A DNA stretch of 64,000 nt from an uncultured Desulfobacteraceae bacterium (GTDB lineage Bacteria; Desulfobacterota; Desulfobacteria; Desulfobacterales; UBA2174), in assembly GCA_937982505.1 (NCBI GenBank), contig CALJLV010000084.1, forward strand, positions 1 through 64,000, given 5' to 3'. Below are positions 9,119-16,994 of the stretch, piece after piece. How positions within the stretch are numbered: the stretch's first letter is position 1; each line of letters begins with the position of its first letter. Made by a program: the position numbers and the translations under genes. The notes under the pieces were generated by a model that ran no database searches, was not told the origin of the DNA, and saw only the letters and a program-made list of their open reading frames with translations.

Positions 9119-9478
9119 ATGAAACGCAACTTCCCTGTTGTTTTGATCGTCTTGATGATGGGCCTGATGCTGGCCGGTACGGCAGTGGCGGGCGATGTGG
9201 ACCCGCGCGACCTGGCCTTCCTGACCACGGACGCCCCTCCGGGGGCCGTGACGGGCGGAAATCCCGCCCCCTGGGCCTCGGCAGGGGTCGTTTCCCGCAG
9301 CGACGTCGATTTTCTGACCGTTGACGCCTCTTTCTTGACGGCATCCACGGCATCCCGGCCATCGCCGGGGGCGCCGGGGGTGATGGACCCTGCCGACTAC
9401 CGCCTCATCGCCGGTGACGGCAGCCGTGCGGAGACTTGTCAGATCGCGCTGGCGGCGGCCATCCATCCCGGCTGTTAG
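9119..9478 (+). CDS. Small secreted protein of unknown family, candidate export cargo
   Basis: 119 residues; not a family I recognise. Residues 1-24 form a clear Sec-type signal peptide (basic KR start, hydrophobic core, AVA cleavage motif), leaving a mature chain of about 95 residues. The mature part repeats a short motif, DLAFLTTDA near 30 and DVDFLTVDA near 62, is rich in Gly, Pro, Ala, Ser and Thr, and has its only two cysteines at the extreme C-terminus (CQIALAAAIHPGC), which could form a disulfide loop. GGGGGA precedes the ATG. It is divergent from the TolC-M50-SecA-like operon, so it could be a substrate or accessory factor of that system; this rests on position and size only. Confidence 0.6.
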   Translation: MKRNFPVVLIVLMMGLMLAGTAVAGDVDPRDLAFLTTDAPPGAVTGGNPAPWASAGVVSRSDVDFLTVDASFLTASTASRPSPGAPGVMDPADYRLIAGDGSRAETCQIALAAAIHPGC

Positions 9479-9480
9479 GC

Positions 9481-9527
9481 AAAAACGGACGGCCGTTCGC
9501 CGCCCGTGAAAAAAAGCGGCGAACGGC
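9481..9527 (-). terminator. Rho-independent-type terminator for the minus-strand gene ending at 9625
   Basis: A perfect 12-base inverted repeat, GCCGTTCGCCGC (9492-9503) and its complement (9516-9527), encloses an A-rich 12-base loop. Read on the minus strand the stem is followed by CGTCCG and then TTTTT at 9485-9481. On the plus strand no T-run follows, so for the small secreted gene it would be only a stem-loop. Confidence 0.5.
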
Positions 9528-9583
9528 TGCGGATGGGGCGGCTCCAGGTGAGCGGCAAAGACTTTTCATGCTCCTTTTTTGGG

Positions 9584-9605
9584 CCGCCCCCGGGATCGGG
9601 GGCGG
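9584..9605. repeat. GC-rich stem-loop
   Basis: CCGCCCCCG (9584-9592) and CGGGGGCGG (9597-9605) form a 9-base stem with a 4-base loop between the convergent genes ending at 9478 and 9625. T6 precedes it on the plus strand but no T-run follows on either strand, so it is not a canonical terminator. Confidence 0.35.
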
Positions 9606-9624
9606 ACAGACGCCTGACACCATG

Positions 9625-10011
9625 TTATTCCTGCAAGAAAATCGTTTCCTGCACCATGGCCTCGAAGCGGGTATCCGAGAGCGGCACCCACGGGCTGCGC
9701 GGATAAAAGTGAAAGGCCGCCCGCACGCCGGGAGTGAAGAGTTTGCCGGCCCGGATGGTGGGGGCGATGAGCCGGTAGCGATGCGCGGGCGCGAAATCCA
9801 GCACCAGATCCACCTGGTCGTCTTGGTCCATTAGATCCATGAGCAGGGCATTGACCAGCTGCCCGAATCCTTTCAGCTGGCGTCGGCCGTCGCTGTCCAC
9901 ATAGACCTCCACCACCGTCTTGACCGCCCGCACCCCATGACCGGATGGTGTTCGTAAAAACGCATCCTCCACCGCATATTCGCCTTCCTCGTAAGGAATC
10001 CACTGATCCAT
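9625..10011 (-). CDS. Conserved-looking hypothetical protein, 128 residues
   Basis: No family recognised. The chain starts MDQWIPYEEGEYAVEDAF, is soluble and acidic, and contains a beta-rich centre (VVEVYVDSDGRRQLKGFGQLVN) and a hydrophobic DLVLDFAPAHRYRLIAPT segment. The start is set by GGAGG nine bases upstream of the ATG; longer in-frame forms are rejected because they run through arginine- and cysteine-rich non-coding-like sequence. It is divergent from the 10172-11749 gene group, with about 160 bases between the starts. Confidence 0.6.
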   Translation of the reverse strand: MDQWIPYEEGEYAVEDAFLRTPSGHGVRAVKTVVEVYVDSDGRRQLKGFGQLVNALLMDLMDQDDQVDLVLDFAPAHRYRLIAPTIRAGKLFTPGVRAAFHFYPRSPWVPLSDTRFEAMVQETIFLQE

Positions 10012-10059
10012 GGTCCGCGCCTCCGGAAAAATCGCCCCACCGTTTCCCCGCCCCTTCGT

Positions 10060-10088
10060 TTGCCAAGGGGGGTCGGGATGGCTATAGT
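10060..10088 (+). promoter_or_regulatory. Sigma-70-type promoter for the 10172-11749 gene group
   Basis: TTGCCA (10060-10065), 17-base spacer, TATAGT (10083-10088). Both boxes are 5/6 with optimal spacing, and the predicted transcript start lies about 75 bases before the first gene. Confidence 0.55.
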
Positions 10089-10171
10089 GCGCCCGTGCAC
10101 GCCGGCAGTATACAACGGCCCGGCGGCGTGAACAAGGCCGAGCCGACCACCTCGACGCAAAGGATAAAGGG

Positions 10172-10369
10172 ATGCAGAGAGATGAACCGATGGATGAAAC
10201 CCGGATGTTCAACCTGATCAAGGCAGTGGCCGAACAACGGGGCTGCCGCCTGGTGGATGTGGATTTCGAAAATCACACCATCAATATCGAGGGACCGGAA
10301 GAAGCTCAGCTGGAATGCGCCACGGCGTTGGAGCGGCTGATGAATCCCGACGGAGACCGGCTCCAGTGA
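10172..10369 (+). CDS. Small hypothetical protein, 65 residues
   Basis: Unrecognised family. The sequence has an alternating helix/strand look: MFNLIKAVAEQRGCRLVDVDFENHTINIEG then an acidic helix PEEAQLECATALERLM. This resembles a compact alpha/beta domain, and two cysteines are present. AAAGGG lies directly before the chosen ATG; an in-frame ATG at codon 7 is an alternative start. It is first in a plus-strand group with the EI24-like protein (about 28 bases later) and the carbonic anhydrase-like gene. Confidence 0.55.
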   Translation: MQRDEPMDETRMFNLIKAVAEQRGCRLVDVDFENHTINIEGPEEAQLECATALERLMNPDGDRLQ

Positions 10370-10397
10370 TGCGCGGGTGCCAGGAACATCCGACACC

Positions 10398-11138
10398 ATG
10401 ATGGGGATCGTCAAAGGCTTGCGATACAATTGGCAGGGGTTGCGCCTGGCCCTGGGCGACAGGCGTCTTCTGGCCCTGGGACTGGTGCGCCTGGCGGCCG
10501 TGCTGGCCACCACCCTCATCGGCGCCGGCCTGGCGCTGGCCTACCATGAACCACTGCTGGCTGCGGCCTGGCCGCGGCCGGAGAGCCTGTGGGTCCTTTG
10601 GCTCTGGTACCTGGCGTCCTGGATTCTGGCCCTCATGCTGGTCGCCGCCGCCGCTCTGGGAGGGTATCTCGCGGCCCAGATCCTCTTTGCGGTCTGGATC
10701 ATGGACCTGATGAGCCGCCGAACCGAGCGGATCGCCACCGGCAGGGAGGTGCCGCCGCCCAGGATGAGCCACCTGCGCTGGTTCCTTCACCTGGTGGCCC
10801 AGGAAGTCCCCCGGGCCGTGGTGCCTCTGCTGCTCAGCCTGTTCCTGTTTCTGCTGGGCTGGCTTACTCCCCTGGGACCGGTGCTTGCCGTTCTGTCGGC
10901 GGCGGTGGCGGCGATTTTCATGGCCTGGGACTGTACCGACCTGGTTTCGGCCCGGCGGATGGAACCCTTCGCCACCCGCCTGGCCGCGCTCAGAAAGAGA
11001 CTGGGCCTGCATCTCGGCTTCGGACTCTGGTTTCTCGTTCCAGGGCTGAATCTGATTTTTCTGGCCTTCGCTCCGGTGGGCGGCACCCTTCTGGCCCTGG
11101 AGGCCGGGGATGCCAAGAGGCGGGACGGCACCGACTAA
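10398..11138 (+). CDS. EI24/CysZ-like integral membrane protein
   Basis: 246 residues with a layout typical of the EI24 domain family: hydrophobic segments near 20-45, 65-95, 135-175 and 205-230, and a central polar loop containing MDLMSRRTERI. The late MAWDCTDLVSARR and the final GLWFLVPGLNLIFLAFAPVGGT are the family's best recognisable parts. CysZ of E. coli aids sulfate uptake, but other family members have no known function, so no substrate is assigned. Two adjacent ATG codons (10398 and 10401) are possible starts; AGGA lies 12 bases upstream. Confidence 0.7.
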   Translation: MMGIVKGLRYNWQGLRLALGDRRLLALGLVRLAAVLATTLIGAGLALAYHEPLLAAAWPRPESLWVLWLWYLASWILALMLVAAAALGGYLAAQILFAVWIMDLMSRRTERIATGREVPPPRMSHLRWFLHLVAQEVPRAVVPLLLSLFLFLLGWLTPLGPVLAVLSAAVAAIFMAWDCTDLVSARRMEPFATRLAALRKRLGLHLGFGLWFLVPGLNLIFLAFAPVGGTLLALEAGDAKRRDGTD

Positions 11139-11221
11139 GGCCAGGTCCTTGCCCCTTGGCGAGAATGCCGCGGCCACCTGTCAATCTCTCAAGCGATAAG
11201 GCGGATGCAGGATCGCCGCCG

Positions 11222-11749
11222 ATGGAGTCCGAATTGATCCTCACTTTCCAGGGCAAGGTACCGCTGATCGGCCGAAACGTCTTCATCGCCCCCACCGCGG
11301 TGGTCATCGGTGACGTGGAAATCGGCGATGAGGCCAGCATTTGGTATGGCACGATCCTGCGAGGAGACATGGCCCCCATCCGCATCGGAGGCCAGACCAA
11401 CATTCAGGACAACTCTGTGGTGCATACCGATTACGGCCACCCGGCACTCATCGGCGAGCGCGTCAGCGTAGGCCACCGGGCCGTGGTGCACGGCTGCACG
11501 GTGGAAGACGAGACGCTCATCGGAATCGGCGCCATCGTGCTCAACGGCGCCCGCATCGGCCGGGGGGCGGTGGTGGCGGCCGGATCGCTGGTGCGCGAGG
11601 GGCAGCAGATCCCCCCGGAGGTCCTGGCGGCTGGAGTTCCAGTCCAGGTCAAGCGGAAGATCTCCCCCGAGGAGGCCGAACGCTTTCGGCTGCCTTACCA
11701 GAACTACATCGGCCTGGGTCGCGGGCACCGGATTCTGACCCCCGATTGA
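11222..11749 (+). CDS. Gamma-class carbonic anhydrase-like hexapeptide-repeat protein
   Basis: 175 residues of left-handed beta-helix hexapeptide repeats followed by a C-terminal helix, the YrdA/CaiE type. Expected metal-site histidines are present in VHTDYGHPALIG, VGHRAVVHGCTV and the typical LIGIGAIVLNGARIG. Enzymes of this class hydrate CO2 with a trimeric Zn or Fe site, but many relatives show no measured activity, so the name is by family only. The last 101 bases overlap, tail to tail, with the end of the TcdA-like gene on the other strand. Confidence 0.85.
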   Translation: MESELILTFQGKVPLIGRNVFIAPTAVVIGDVEIGDEASIWYGTILRGDMAPIRIGGQTNIQDNSVVHTDYGHPALIGERVSVGHRAVVHGCTVEDETLIGIGAIVLNGARIGRGAVVAAGSLVREGQQIPPEVLAAGVPVQVKRKISPEEAERFRLPYQNYIGLGRGHRILTPD

Positions 11750-12581
11750 GGCCGTCCGCCCGGCATGGGGATTCCGCGCTGCCCTTGCACCCTTCGAGAG
11801 GCGGGAAAAACCGGCCGCCGCCGGCGTTCCAGGAGGGTTTGGGATCCGCGAGGGTCTCGCCCAGTAGATGACGGAGCACCTCGGCGGCCGCCGTCAGCCC
11901 GAAAATGGCCGGCAGGTAGGAGATGCTCCCCAGGGGCTGGCGTTGGCGGCCGCGGACGGCGGGTTCCATTGCCGTATCGGATCCCGTGCATGGCTCCCGG
12001 GGCGCCTCGATGGAAAAGACGCACCGGATCCCCTCAAAAATCCCCCGCCGATGCAGCCGGCGGCGGACGATGCGCGCCAGGGGGCAGACGGTGGTGCCGG
12101 AGATGTCGGCCACGCGAATCGCGGACGGGTCCAGACGACAGGCCGCGCCCATGCTCGAAACACTGAAAAGCCCCCGGCCCTGCACCGCAGCCAGCAGCTC
12201 CACCTTGGAGTTGACCCCGTCGATGGCGTCGATGACCGCATCAGGGGCCGGATCGAGCAGCGCATGGACCGTGGCCGCATCCACAAAGGCGTTGCGCAGC
12301 TCCACCTGACAATCCGGGTGGATCTGCCCTATCCGCTGCCTGGCCACATCGGTCTTGGACATCCCCAGGGTCGAGGCCAGAGCCAGGATCTGCCGATTGA
12401 GGTTGGTGGCCTGAAGGGTGTCAAAATCCACCAGGCGCAGACACCCGACCCCGGCCCGGGCCAGGGCTTCGACGGCGAATCCGCCCACGGCGCCCAGACC
12501 GCAAACGGTCACCCGGGCCGTCTTGAGGCGGCGCATCTGTTCCGATCCCACCAACTGCTCCAGCCGGGCAAACCGATTCAC
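11649..12581 (-). CDS. tcdA: TcdA-like tRNA threonylcarbamoyladenosine dehydratase (E1-like ThiF family)
   Basis: 310 residues. The Rossmann nucleotide motif GLGAVGGFAVEALARAGVG, the LVDFDTLQATNLNRQ signature and DAIDGVNSK are those of the ThiF/MoeB family, closest by eye to TcdA/CsdL, which cyclises t6A at tRNA position 37 with ATP. The SSMGAACRLDP region also fits. Start is GTG overlapping the TatD stop by four bases (GTGA). The final 60 or so residues (after LRHLLGETL) form a Gly/Ser/Arg-rich tail absent from normal 250-270-residue TcdA. That tail is encoded opposite the end of the carbonic anhydrase-like gene, suggesting loss of the original stop codon. Confidence 0.82.
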   Translation of the reverse strand: MNRFARLEQLVGSEQMRRLKTARVTVCGLGAVGGFAVEALARAGVGCLRLVDFDTLQATNLNRQILALASTLGMSKTDVARQRIGQIHPDCQVELRNAFVDAATVHALLDPAPDAVIDAIDGVNSKVELLAAVQGRGLFSVSSMGAACRLDPSAIRVADISGTTVCPLARIVRRRLHRRGIFEGIRCVFSIEAPREPCTGSDTAMEPAVRGRQRQPLGSISYLPAIFGLTAAAEVLRHLLGETLADPKPSWNAGGGRFFPPLEGCKGSAESPCRADGLNRGSESGARDPGRCSSGKAAESVRPPRGRSSA

Positions 12582-13408
12582 CGAACCTCGTCCTCCAGGA
12601 TCCCGAACAGGCGCCGGGCGTTGTCTCCGGTTAGTTGAGCCGCGTCCGCCGCGGTCATTTCCCTTGCCAGGGCCACGGCCCGCAGCACCGCCAGGATGCA
12701 GGCCGGTTCGTTGTGGGGCCCCTCGCATCCGGTGGGCAGGATATCCGGGCTGTCGGTTTCCACCAGCAGGCGGCCGCTGCTCACCGCCCGGCAGGCCTCC
12801 AGGGGCCGGCGCGCGTTGGGACGGGTGATCCCACCGGCAAAGGATATCATCAGGCCGCGCCGCTCCAGGGCCGGCACCAGGTCGGGAGGGCCGCCGAAGG
12901 CATGCATGACCCCGCCGGCGATCAGCCCGCCCTCTTGTTCCAGGATGTCCAGCAGCGGGCGCCAGGCACGGCGGCAGTGGATGGAAGCCGGCCGGCCGAG
13001 GCGGTTGGCCAAACGGATCTGAAACCGAAAAACCTCCAGCTGCAGGGGCCGGGTTTCGGCCGGCAGGTGATGATCCAGGCCGATCTCGCCGATCCCGCAG
13101 CGATGCCGCAGGGCCAGATCTTCGAGGCGCTCACGCCAGTCGGCGGTCCGCTGTGCCAGATACCAGGGGTGCAACCCCAGGGAAGGCACCACCATCTTCC
13201 AGCGCCAGGCCAGATCCAGAACCGTGGTCCAGTCGCCCGGATGGATCCCGCAGCACATGATGCGCCGCACCCCGGCGGCCCGGGCGCGATGCAACACCGG
13301 AGCCAGATCCGGCCCGAGGCGTTCGTCCTGCAGATGGCAGTGGACATCGTACAGGCCACTGAGGAACGTGCCGAGACCCACCACCTCGCTCGAAGACAAA
13401 TGCGCCAT
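12578..13408 (-). CDS. TatD family metal-dependent hydrolase / DNase
   Basis: 276 residues with the TIM-barrel amidohydrolase metal sites of TatD: DVHCHL at about 21-26, GEIGLD with the bridging Glu, IHCRRAW, MHAFGG and ETDSPDILP. Members are 3'-5' exonucleases or D-aminoacyl-tRNA-related hydrolases acting in the cytoplasm; a more exact substrate cannot be read. It lies 21 bases after the uracil-DNA glycosylase gene and overlaps the TcdA-like start, consistent with one operon of nucleic acid maintenance genes. Confidence 0.88.
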   Translation of the reverse strand: MAHLSSSEVVGLGTFLSGLYDVHCHLQDERLGPDLAPVLHRARAAGVRRIMCCGIHPGDWTTVLDLAWRWKMVVPSLGLHPWYLAQRTADWRERLEDLALRHRCGIGEIGLDHHLPAETRPLQLEVFRFQIRLANRLGRPASIHCRRAWRPLLDILEQEGGLIAGGVMHAFGGPPDLVPALERRGLMISFAGGITRPNARRPLEACRAVSSGRLLVETDSPDILPTGCEGPHNEPACILAVLRAVALAREMTAADAAQLTGDNARRLFGILEDEVR

Positions 13409-13429
13409 GGTTCCAGTCTCAGCGCAGAT

Positions 13430-14155
13430 TCATATCAGCGCGGTTCCGAGGAGAATCCCCAGATCGGCCAGTTCCCCCTCGATCCGTCGGCCCCAGCCCC
13501 GGTTGGCCAGCGGATTGGCCGGGCTGGGATGGGTGATCTGGCCCACCCGGATTCCCGTTCCAGCCAGGGCGGCACGGGCCCGATCGGCGGCGAAGCGGCC
13601 CACGCCGATGACATGGCGGGGTTCCAGAAGGGTCGCCAGGCGAACCAGGGCCCGGTTGCAAACCGATTCCAGAGGACGGCGCTGGGCAGCCGGGAGCTGG
13701 TCGGGGGTGCGGTTGCGCCCCGAGGCCTCCATAAAGATCAAGGGGCAGTAATTGGCCACGAAAAAGCGGCCCAGGAAGCGCTCAGGTGTGCCGAAGGTCT
13801 CTCGGGCCCACCCCCACAGCCGGCGGCCTGAAACCTCGCTGCGGCGGCAGGCCAGCCCTTCGATGGGGCGTCTGGGATGAACCCGGCCCGGCGGCCGCAC
13901 CGGGACGCGCAGATCCAGCCAGCCGGTCACCGCGGCCACCTCGCCGAAAGGCACCCCGGTCTGTGCCATGCCCCAAGGGCCGGGATTCATCCCCAGCAGC
14001 ACCACTTCCCGCAAGCCGGCCCCATAGCGCTCGGCGTAGGCCAGATAGGCATCCCGGGCGTAGTGCAGCGGGTTGTAGACCTGAACCACCGGAGGACCGA
14101 AAGCCAGGCCTGCCAGATCATGGTTGAGCTGGTCGACGATGCGGCGGTGGGTCAC
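13430..14155 (-). CDS. SMUG1-type uracil-DNA glycosylase
   Basis: 241 residues. The active-site loop GMNPGPWGMAQTGVPFGEV near 70-88 and the C-terminal HPSPANPLANRGW are characteristic of the SMUG1 branch (family 3), which removes uracil and oxidised pyrimidines from single- and double-stranded DNA. The GTG start overlaps the upstream YkgJ-like stop codon by four bases; an upstream in-frame ATG (14203) would add 16 residues that overlap the neighbour, so the coupled start is preferred. SMUG1 is much less common in bacteria than Ung. Confidence 0.85.
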   Translation of the reverse strand: MTHRRIVDQLNHDLAGLAFGPPVVQVYNPLHYARDAYLAYAERYGAGLREVVLLGMNPGPWGMAQTGVPFGEVAAVTGWLDLRVPVRPPGRVHPRRPIEGLACRRSEVSGRRLWGWARETFGTPERFLGRFFVANYCPLIFMEASGRNRTPDQLPAAQRRPLESVCNRALVRLATLLEPRHVIGVGRFAADRARAALAGTGIRVGQITHPSPANPLANRGWGRRIEGELADLGILLGTALI

Positions 14156-14676
14156 GGGATCTCCATCTTCAGGGCTTGGGCGATGGTTATCCGTTCTGGG
14201 CACCGGGGGCGGTTGCGGGCCACGAAGAGACGGTTGACGGCTGCCAGCAGGAGGTTGAGCCGTTCCAAATCGACGGCGGCCCCGGCCGGGATCGGTGCAG
14301 CGGAAAAATCGTTGCGGCCACAGGCGCTGATTCGCAGCGCCGCCTTCTCGCGCACCAGCAGGGGCAGCCCCTGAGTGCGGCAGATGACCGGACGCGCCGC
14401 ATACATGACGCAGCGCCCCCCGACGTCGAGGAGCGGACAGGCGCCATCGGAGTCCGCCACCGCGGCCCGGCGCCTCACGGCGCCGGCCTGTTCGGCCCCC
14501 AGTTCCTTGAATGCCGCGGCCAGCGCAACGGCCTCCACCGCAAAGACCGCGATGTGGCGGCAGCAGTCACAGCACCCGGGGCCGCAATGCAACCGCGCGC
14601 CGAGCAGATCACGGCTGCGCCGGCACTGGGCATCAACCTTGGCGATCAGCTTGCGGTAAGTGTCTAAACCGTCCAC
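14152..14676 (-). CDS. YkgJ family cysteine-cluster protein
   Basis: 174 residues. Cysteines are arranged CGPGCCDCC near the N-terminus, then CPLLDVGGRCVMYAARPVICRTQG, the pattern of the YkgJ/UPF0153 family that is thought to bind zinc or an iron-sulfur centre. Function in this family is not established. GTG start with AGAGG upstream. Its stop overlaps the SMUG1-type glycosylase start, so the two are translated together; a link to DNA repair is only positional. Confidence 0.75.
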   Translation of the reverse strand: MDGLDTYRKLIAKVDAQCRRSRDLLGARLHCGPGCCDCCRHIAVFAVEAVALAAAFKELGAEQAGAVRRRAAVADSDGACPLLDVGGRCVMYAARPVICRTQGLPLLVREKAALRISACGRNDFSAAPIPAGAAVDLERLNLLLAAVNRLFVARNRPRCPERITIAQALKMEIP

Positions 14677-14887
14677 CCCGACCTCTTTCTCCTTCCCCGT
14701 TCTCGGCGTTCCGGCCGCCAGATCGTGTCAGACATTGCAGGCAGCGGGTCTTTGATCCCTCAGCGTGGCAGCCGCGCCCATGGTGATCTTCGGGCTGCGG
14801 ATGGCGATGCTGGCGCAGTGCCAGCCCTGCAGCCAGGAGCACGAACACCGATGTTGCGGCCCCCAGGGCCAGCCAAAACATATCCAT
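14633..14887 (-). CDS. Possible small membrane protein, 84 residues
   Basis: Weakly supported. It begins MDMFWLALGAATSVFVLLAAGLAL, a convincing single membrane helix, with GGGGGA six bases before the ATG. The rest is a charged tail with three cysteines and a low-complexity GGRNAENGEGERGRGGR stretch that overlaps the first 44 bases of the YkgJ-like gene. Only the N-terminal helix looks like real coding sequence, so it may be a decayed or spurious gene. Confidence 0.3.
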   Translation of the reverse strand: MDMFWLALGAATSVFVLLAAGLALRQHRHPQPEDHHGRGCHAEGSKTRCLQCLTRSGGRNAENGEGERGRGGRFRHLPQADRQG

Positions 14888-15018
14888 GGGTTTCCCCCGT
14901 GACGATCCCGCCGTGATACGGGTACGGCTCTGGTACCCTTGGCGCATTGACGTCGGTTTCCAAGCAGTCTACCCTAACACCGATCCGGATGGAGTCAAAC
15001 CGGCAAGCGAGCCATGTC

Positions 15019-16461
15019 ATGATCCAAAGGGAATCCTTCCCCCTCCTGTATCGGGATGCGCACCTGGCGGCCTTTCACAAACCGGCCGGACTCCTGATGC
15101 ATCCGAGCCGCATCGAACGCCGTGCGCGCCACTTCGCCGTCAACTGGGCCCGAGAACATCTGGGAGCACCGGTCTTCCCGGTCCATCGACTGGATCGGGC
15201 CACCTCGGGGGTCCTGCTCTTCGCCCTGAACATCGAGGCGGCCCGCCGCCTGGCCGTCGCCTTCCAGTCCCGACAGGTGGTCAAGACCTACCTGGCCGTG
15301 GTGCGCGGCTGGATCCCGGCCGCCGGCCGCATCGACCACCCCCTCAAGGAGGCCCTGTGCAAGATCGCCGACGCCGATGTGGACCCCGACAAGGCGGCCC
15401 AGGCGGCGCTGACCGATTTCCAGCGCCTGGGCAGGGTGGAAATCCCTGAACCGGTGGACAAGTATCTCACCTCCCGCTACAGTCTGGTGGCGGTCTGGCC
15501 GCGCACCGGCCGCCGCCACCAGATCCGCCGCCACCTGCGGCGCCTGGGCCATCCCATCGTCGGCGACACCAGCTACGGCCAGGGGGTCCATAATCGTTTC
15601 TTCCGGCTGCGCTACGACTGCCCGCGGATGCTCCTGGCGGCCGCCGCCATTGCCCTGGATCACCCCGTGAGCGGCCGGCATCTGGTGATTCGAGCCCCCC
15701 TGGAAGCGGAATTTCAGCGCATCGTCGACGCCCTCGGATGGACCGGACTGACCGACGCCTGGTACCGCGACCCCTGGGGCATGAGGAGACCCGACATGCA
15801 GATCGGACCCCGTATCGAAGTGCTGAAAATCCCCCCCTTCGACGTCAACACCTACCTGATCATCTGCCCTGAGACCGCGCATGCGGCGGTAATCGACCCT
15901 GCCGGCCAACCCGAACAGATCCTGGCCTTAGCAGAACAGAACGGCGCCCGCATCACCATGATCCTCAACACCCATGGCCACGCGGACCACGTGCAGGCCA
16001 ACGCGGCGATCAAACAGGCCACCGGGGCGCCGGTGGGCATGCACGCCGAGGACGACCGCTTCTTCAGCGATCCGCAGCGCCGTGCCCTCATCCAACGCGA
16101 ACTGGGCCTGCCGGCGGCTCCCCCCGCCGACCGGCGCCTGGCCGACGGGGAGGTTCTGGAGCTGGGGTCGTTGCGCATCCGGGTGATCCACACGCCGGGC
16201 CACACGCCCGGATCGGTCTGTTTTCTGGTGGCAGGCCAACTGTTTACCGGAGACACCCTCTTCGTGGGGGACGTGGGCCGCACCGACCTGAGCGGCGGCT
16301 CCCTGGATCGCCTGCTGAAATCCCTGGCCGCCCGCATCATCACCCTGCCGCCCGATACCGTCGTCTGGCCGGGGCACGACTACGGGGAGACGCCCACTTC
16401 AACCCTCGGCCGTGAGCGCCATGAAAATCCCTACATCACCGATTTTCTGCTCGACGAATGA
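15019..16461 (+). CDS. Fusion of RluA/TruC-type pseudouridine synthase and metallo-beta-lactamase-fold hydrolase
   Basis: 480 residues. Residues 8-250 are a pseudouridine synthase of the RluA/TruC branch: HKPAGLLMHPS, catalytic HRLDRATSG (Asp near 59), and RTGRRHQIRRHL. Residues 265-480 are a glyoxalase II-like metallo-beta-lactamase domain with NTHGHADH (first His near 319), HTPGHTPGS, TGDTLF and the late GHDYG. The linker is short. An internal in-frame ATG at 15796 has AGGAG seven bases upstream and would give a free 221-residue hydrolase, so the second domain may also be made separately. The chosen first start gives normal TruC length; a longer in-frame start at 14947 is less likely. Confidence 0.8.
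   Translation: MIQRESFPLLYRDAHLAAFHKPAGLLMHPSRIERRARHFAVNWAREHLGAPVFPVHRLDRATSGVLLFALNIEAARRLAVAFQSRQVVKTYLAVVRGWIPAAGRIDHPLKEALCKIADADVDPDKAAQAALTDFQRLGRVEIPEPVDKYLTSRYSLVAVWPRTGRRHQIRRHLRRLGHPIVGDTSYGQGVHNRFFRLRYDCPRMLLAAAAIALDHPVSGRHLVIRAPLEAEFQRIVDALGWTGLTDAWYRDPWGMRRPDMQIGPRIEVLKIPPFDVNTYLIICPETAHAAVIDPAGQPEQILALAEQNGARITMILNTHGHADHVQANAAIKQATGAPVGMHAEDDRFFSDPQRRALIQRELGLPAAPPADRRLADGEVLELGSLRIRVIHTPGHTPGSVCFLVAGQLFTGDTLFVGDVGRTDLSGGSLDRLLKSLAARIITLPPDTVVWPGHDYGETPTSTLGRERHENPYITDFLLDE
15784..15798 (+). promoter_or_regulatory. Internal ribosome binding site and start for the hydrolase domain
   Basis: AGGAG at 15784-15788, seven bases, ATG at 15796, in frame with the long fusion gene and exactly at the point where typical free-standing hydrolases of this family begin (MQIGPRIEVLKIPPFDVN). 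Confidence 0.45.
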
Positions 16462-16540
16462 CCTGAAAATCCAGTATCATCTTTAATTTAGATTGCTTAT
16501 GATTTCACCTACAAGCACCGCCGCCCCTTCCCGCCTCCGC

Positions 16541-16568
16541 TTGACATCGATTCGGGCGTGATTATTAT
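16541..16568 (+). promoter_or_regulatory. Sigma-70-type promoter of groES-groEL
   Basis: TTGACA (16541-16546), 16-base spacer, TATTAT (16563-16568), about 115 bases before groES. No CIRCE inverted repeat (TTAGCACTC-N9-GAGTGCTAA) and no clear heat-shock sigma-32 pair was found here, so HrcA control is not supported by this sequence. Confidence 0.6.
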
Positions 16569-16683
16569 CTCGTCCAACTGTTGGAAACCTATGCCTTTTC
16601 ATTTCATCGAAGACCGATGGCGAGAGCCGATTTGCATCGGCGACAGGTACTCAATCTCACACACGCTCGGAGGAAAGTGACCT

Positions 16684-16971
16684 ATGAAGATCAAACCCAT
16701 GAACGATCGAATTCTGGTGGTGCGCGTCGAGGAAGAGCAGAAAACCGCCGGCGGGATCATCATCCCGGACACCGCCAAGGAAAAACCCCAGGAAGGCAAG
16801 GTGGTGGGCGTGGGCCCAGGCAAGATGGGCGAGGACGGGAAGCGCATCCCCATGACGGTCAAGGAGGGCGACCGGGTCCTTTTTGCCAAGTACTCCGGCA
16901 CCGAGATCAAGATCGATGGTGTGGAGAACCTGTTCATGCGTGAAGACGACATTCTCGGCGTGATCGACTGA
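16684..16971 (+). CDS. groS: Co-chaperonin GroES
   Basis: 95 residues, the normal length. The heptameric lid of the GroEL folding cage. Family sequence is continuous: MKIKPMNDRILV at the start, the mobile loop EEQKTAGGIIIPDTAKEKP, the GEDGKRIPMTVKEGDRVLFAKYSGTEI core and DDILGVID at the end. GGAGG lies nine bases upstream. groEL follows after 23 bases with its own AGGAGG. Confidence 0.98.
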   Translation: MKIKPMNDRILVVRVEEEQKTAGGIIIPDTAKEKPQEGKVVGVGPGKMGEDGKRIPMTVKEGDRVLFAKYSGTEIKIDGVENLFMREDDILGVID

Positions 16972-16994
16972 TTCGACCAAGGAGGAACGGCAAG

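Noticed and set aside
16462..16683. CIRCE element before groES
   Set aside because: No TTAGCACTC/GAGTGCTAA inverted repeat is present; only a sigma-70-like promoter was found.
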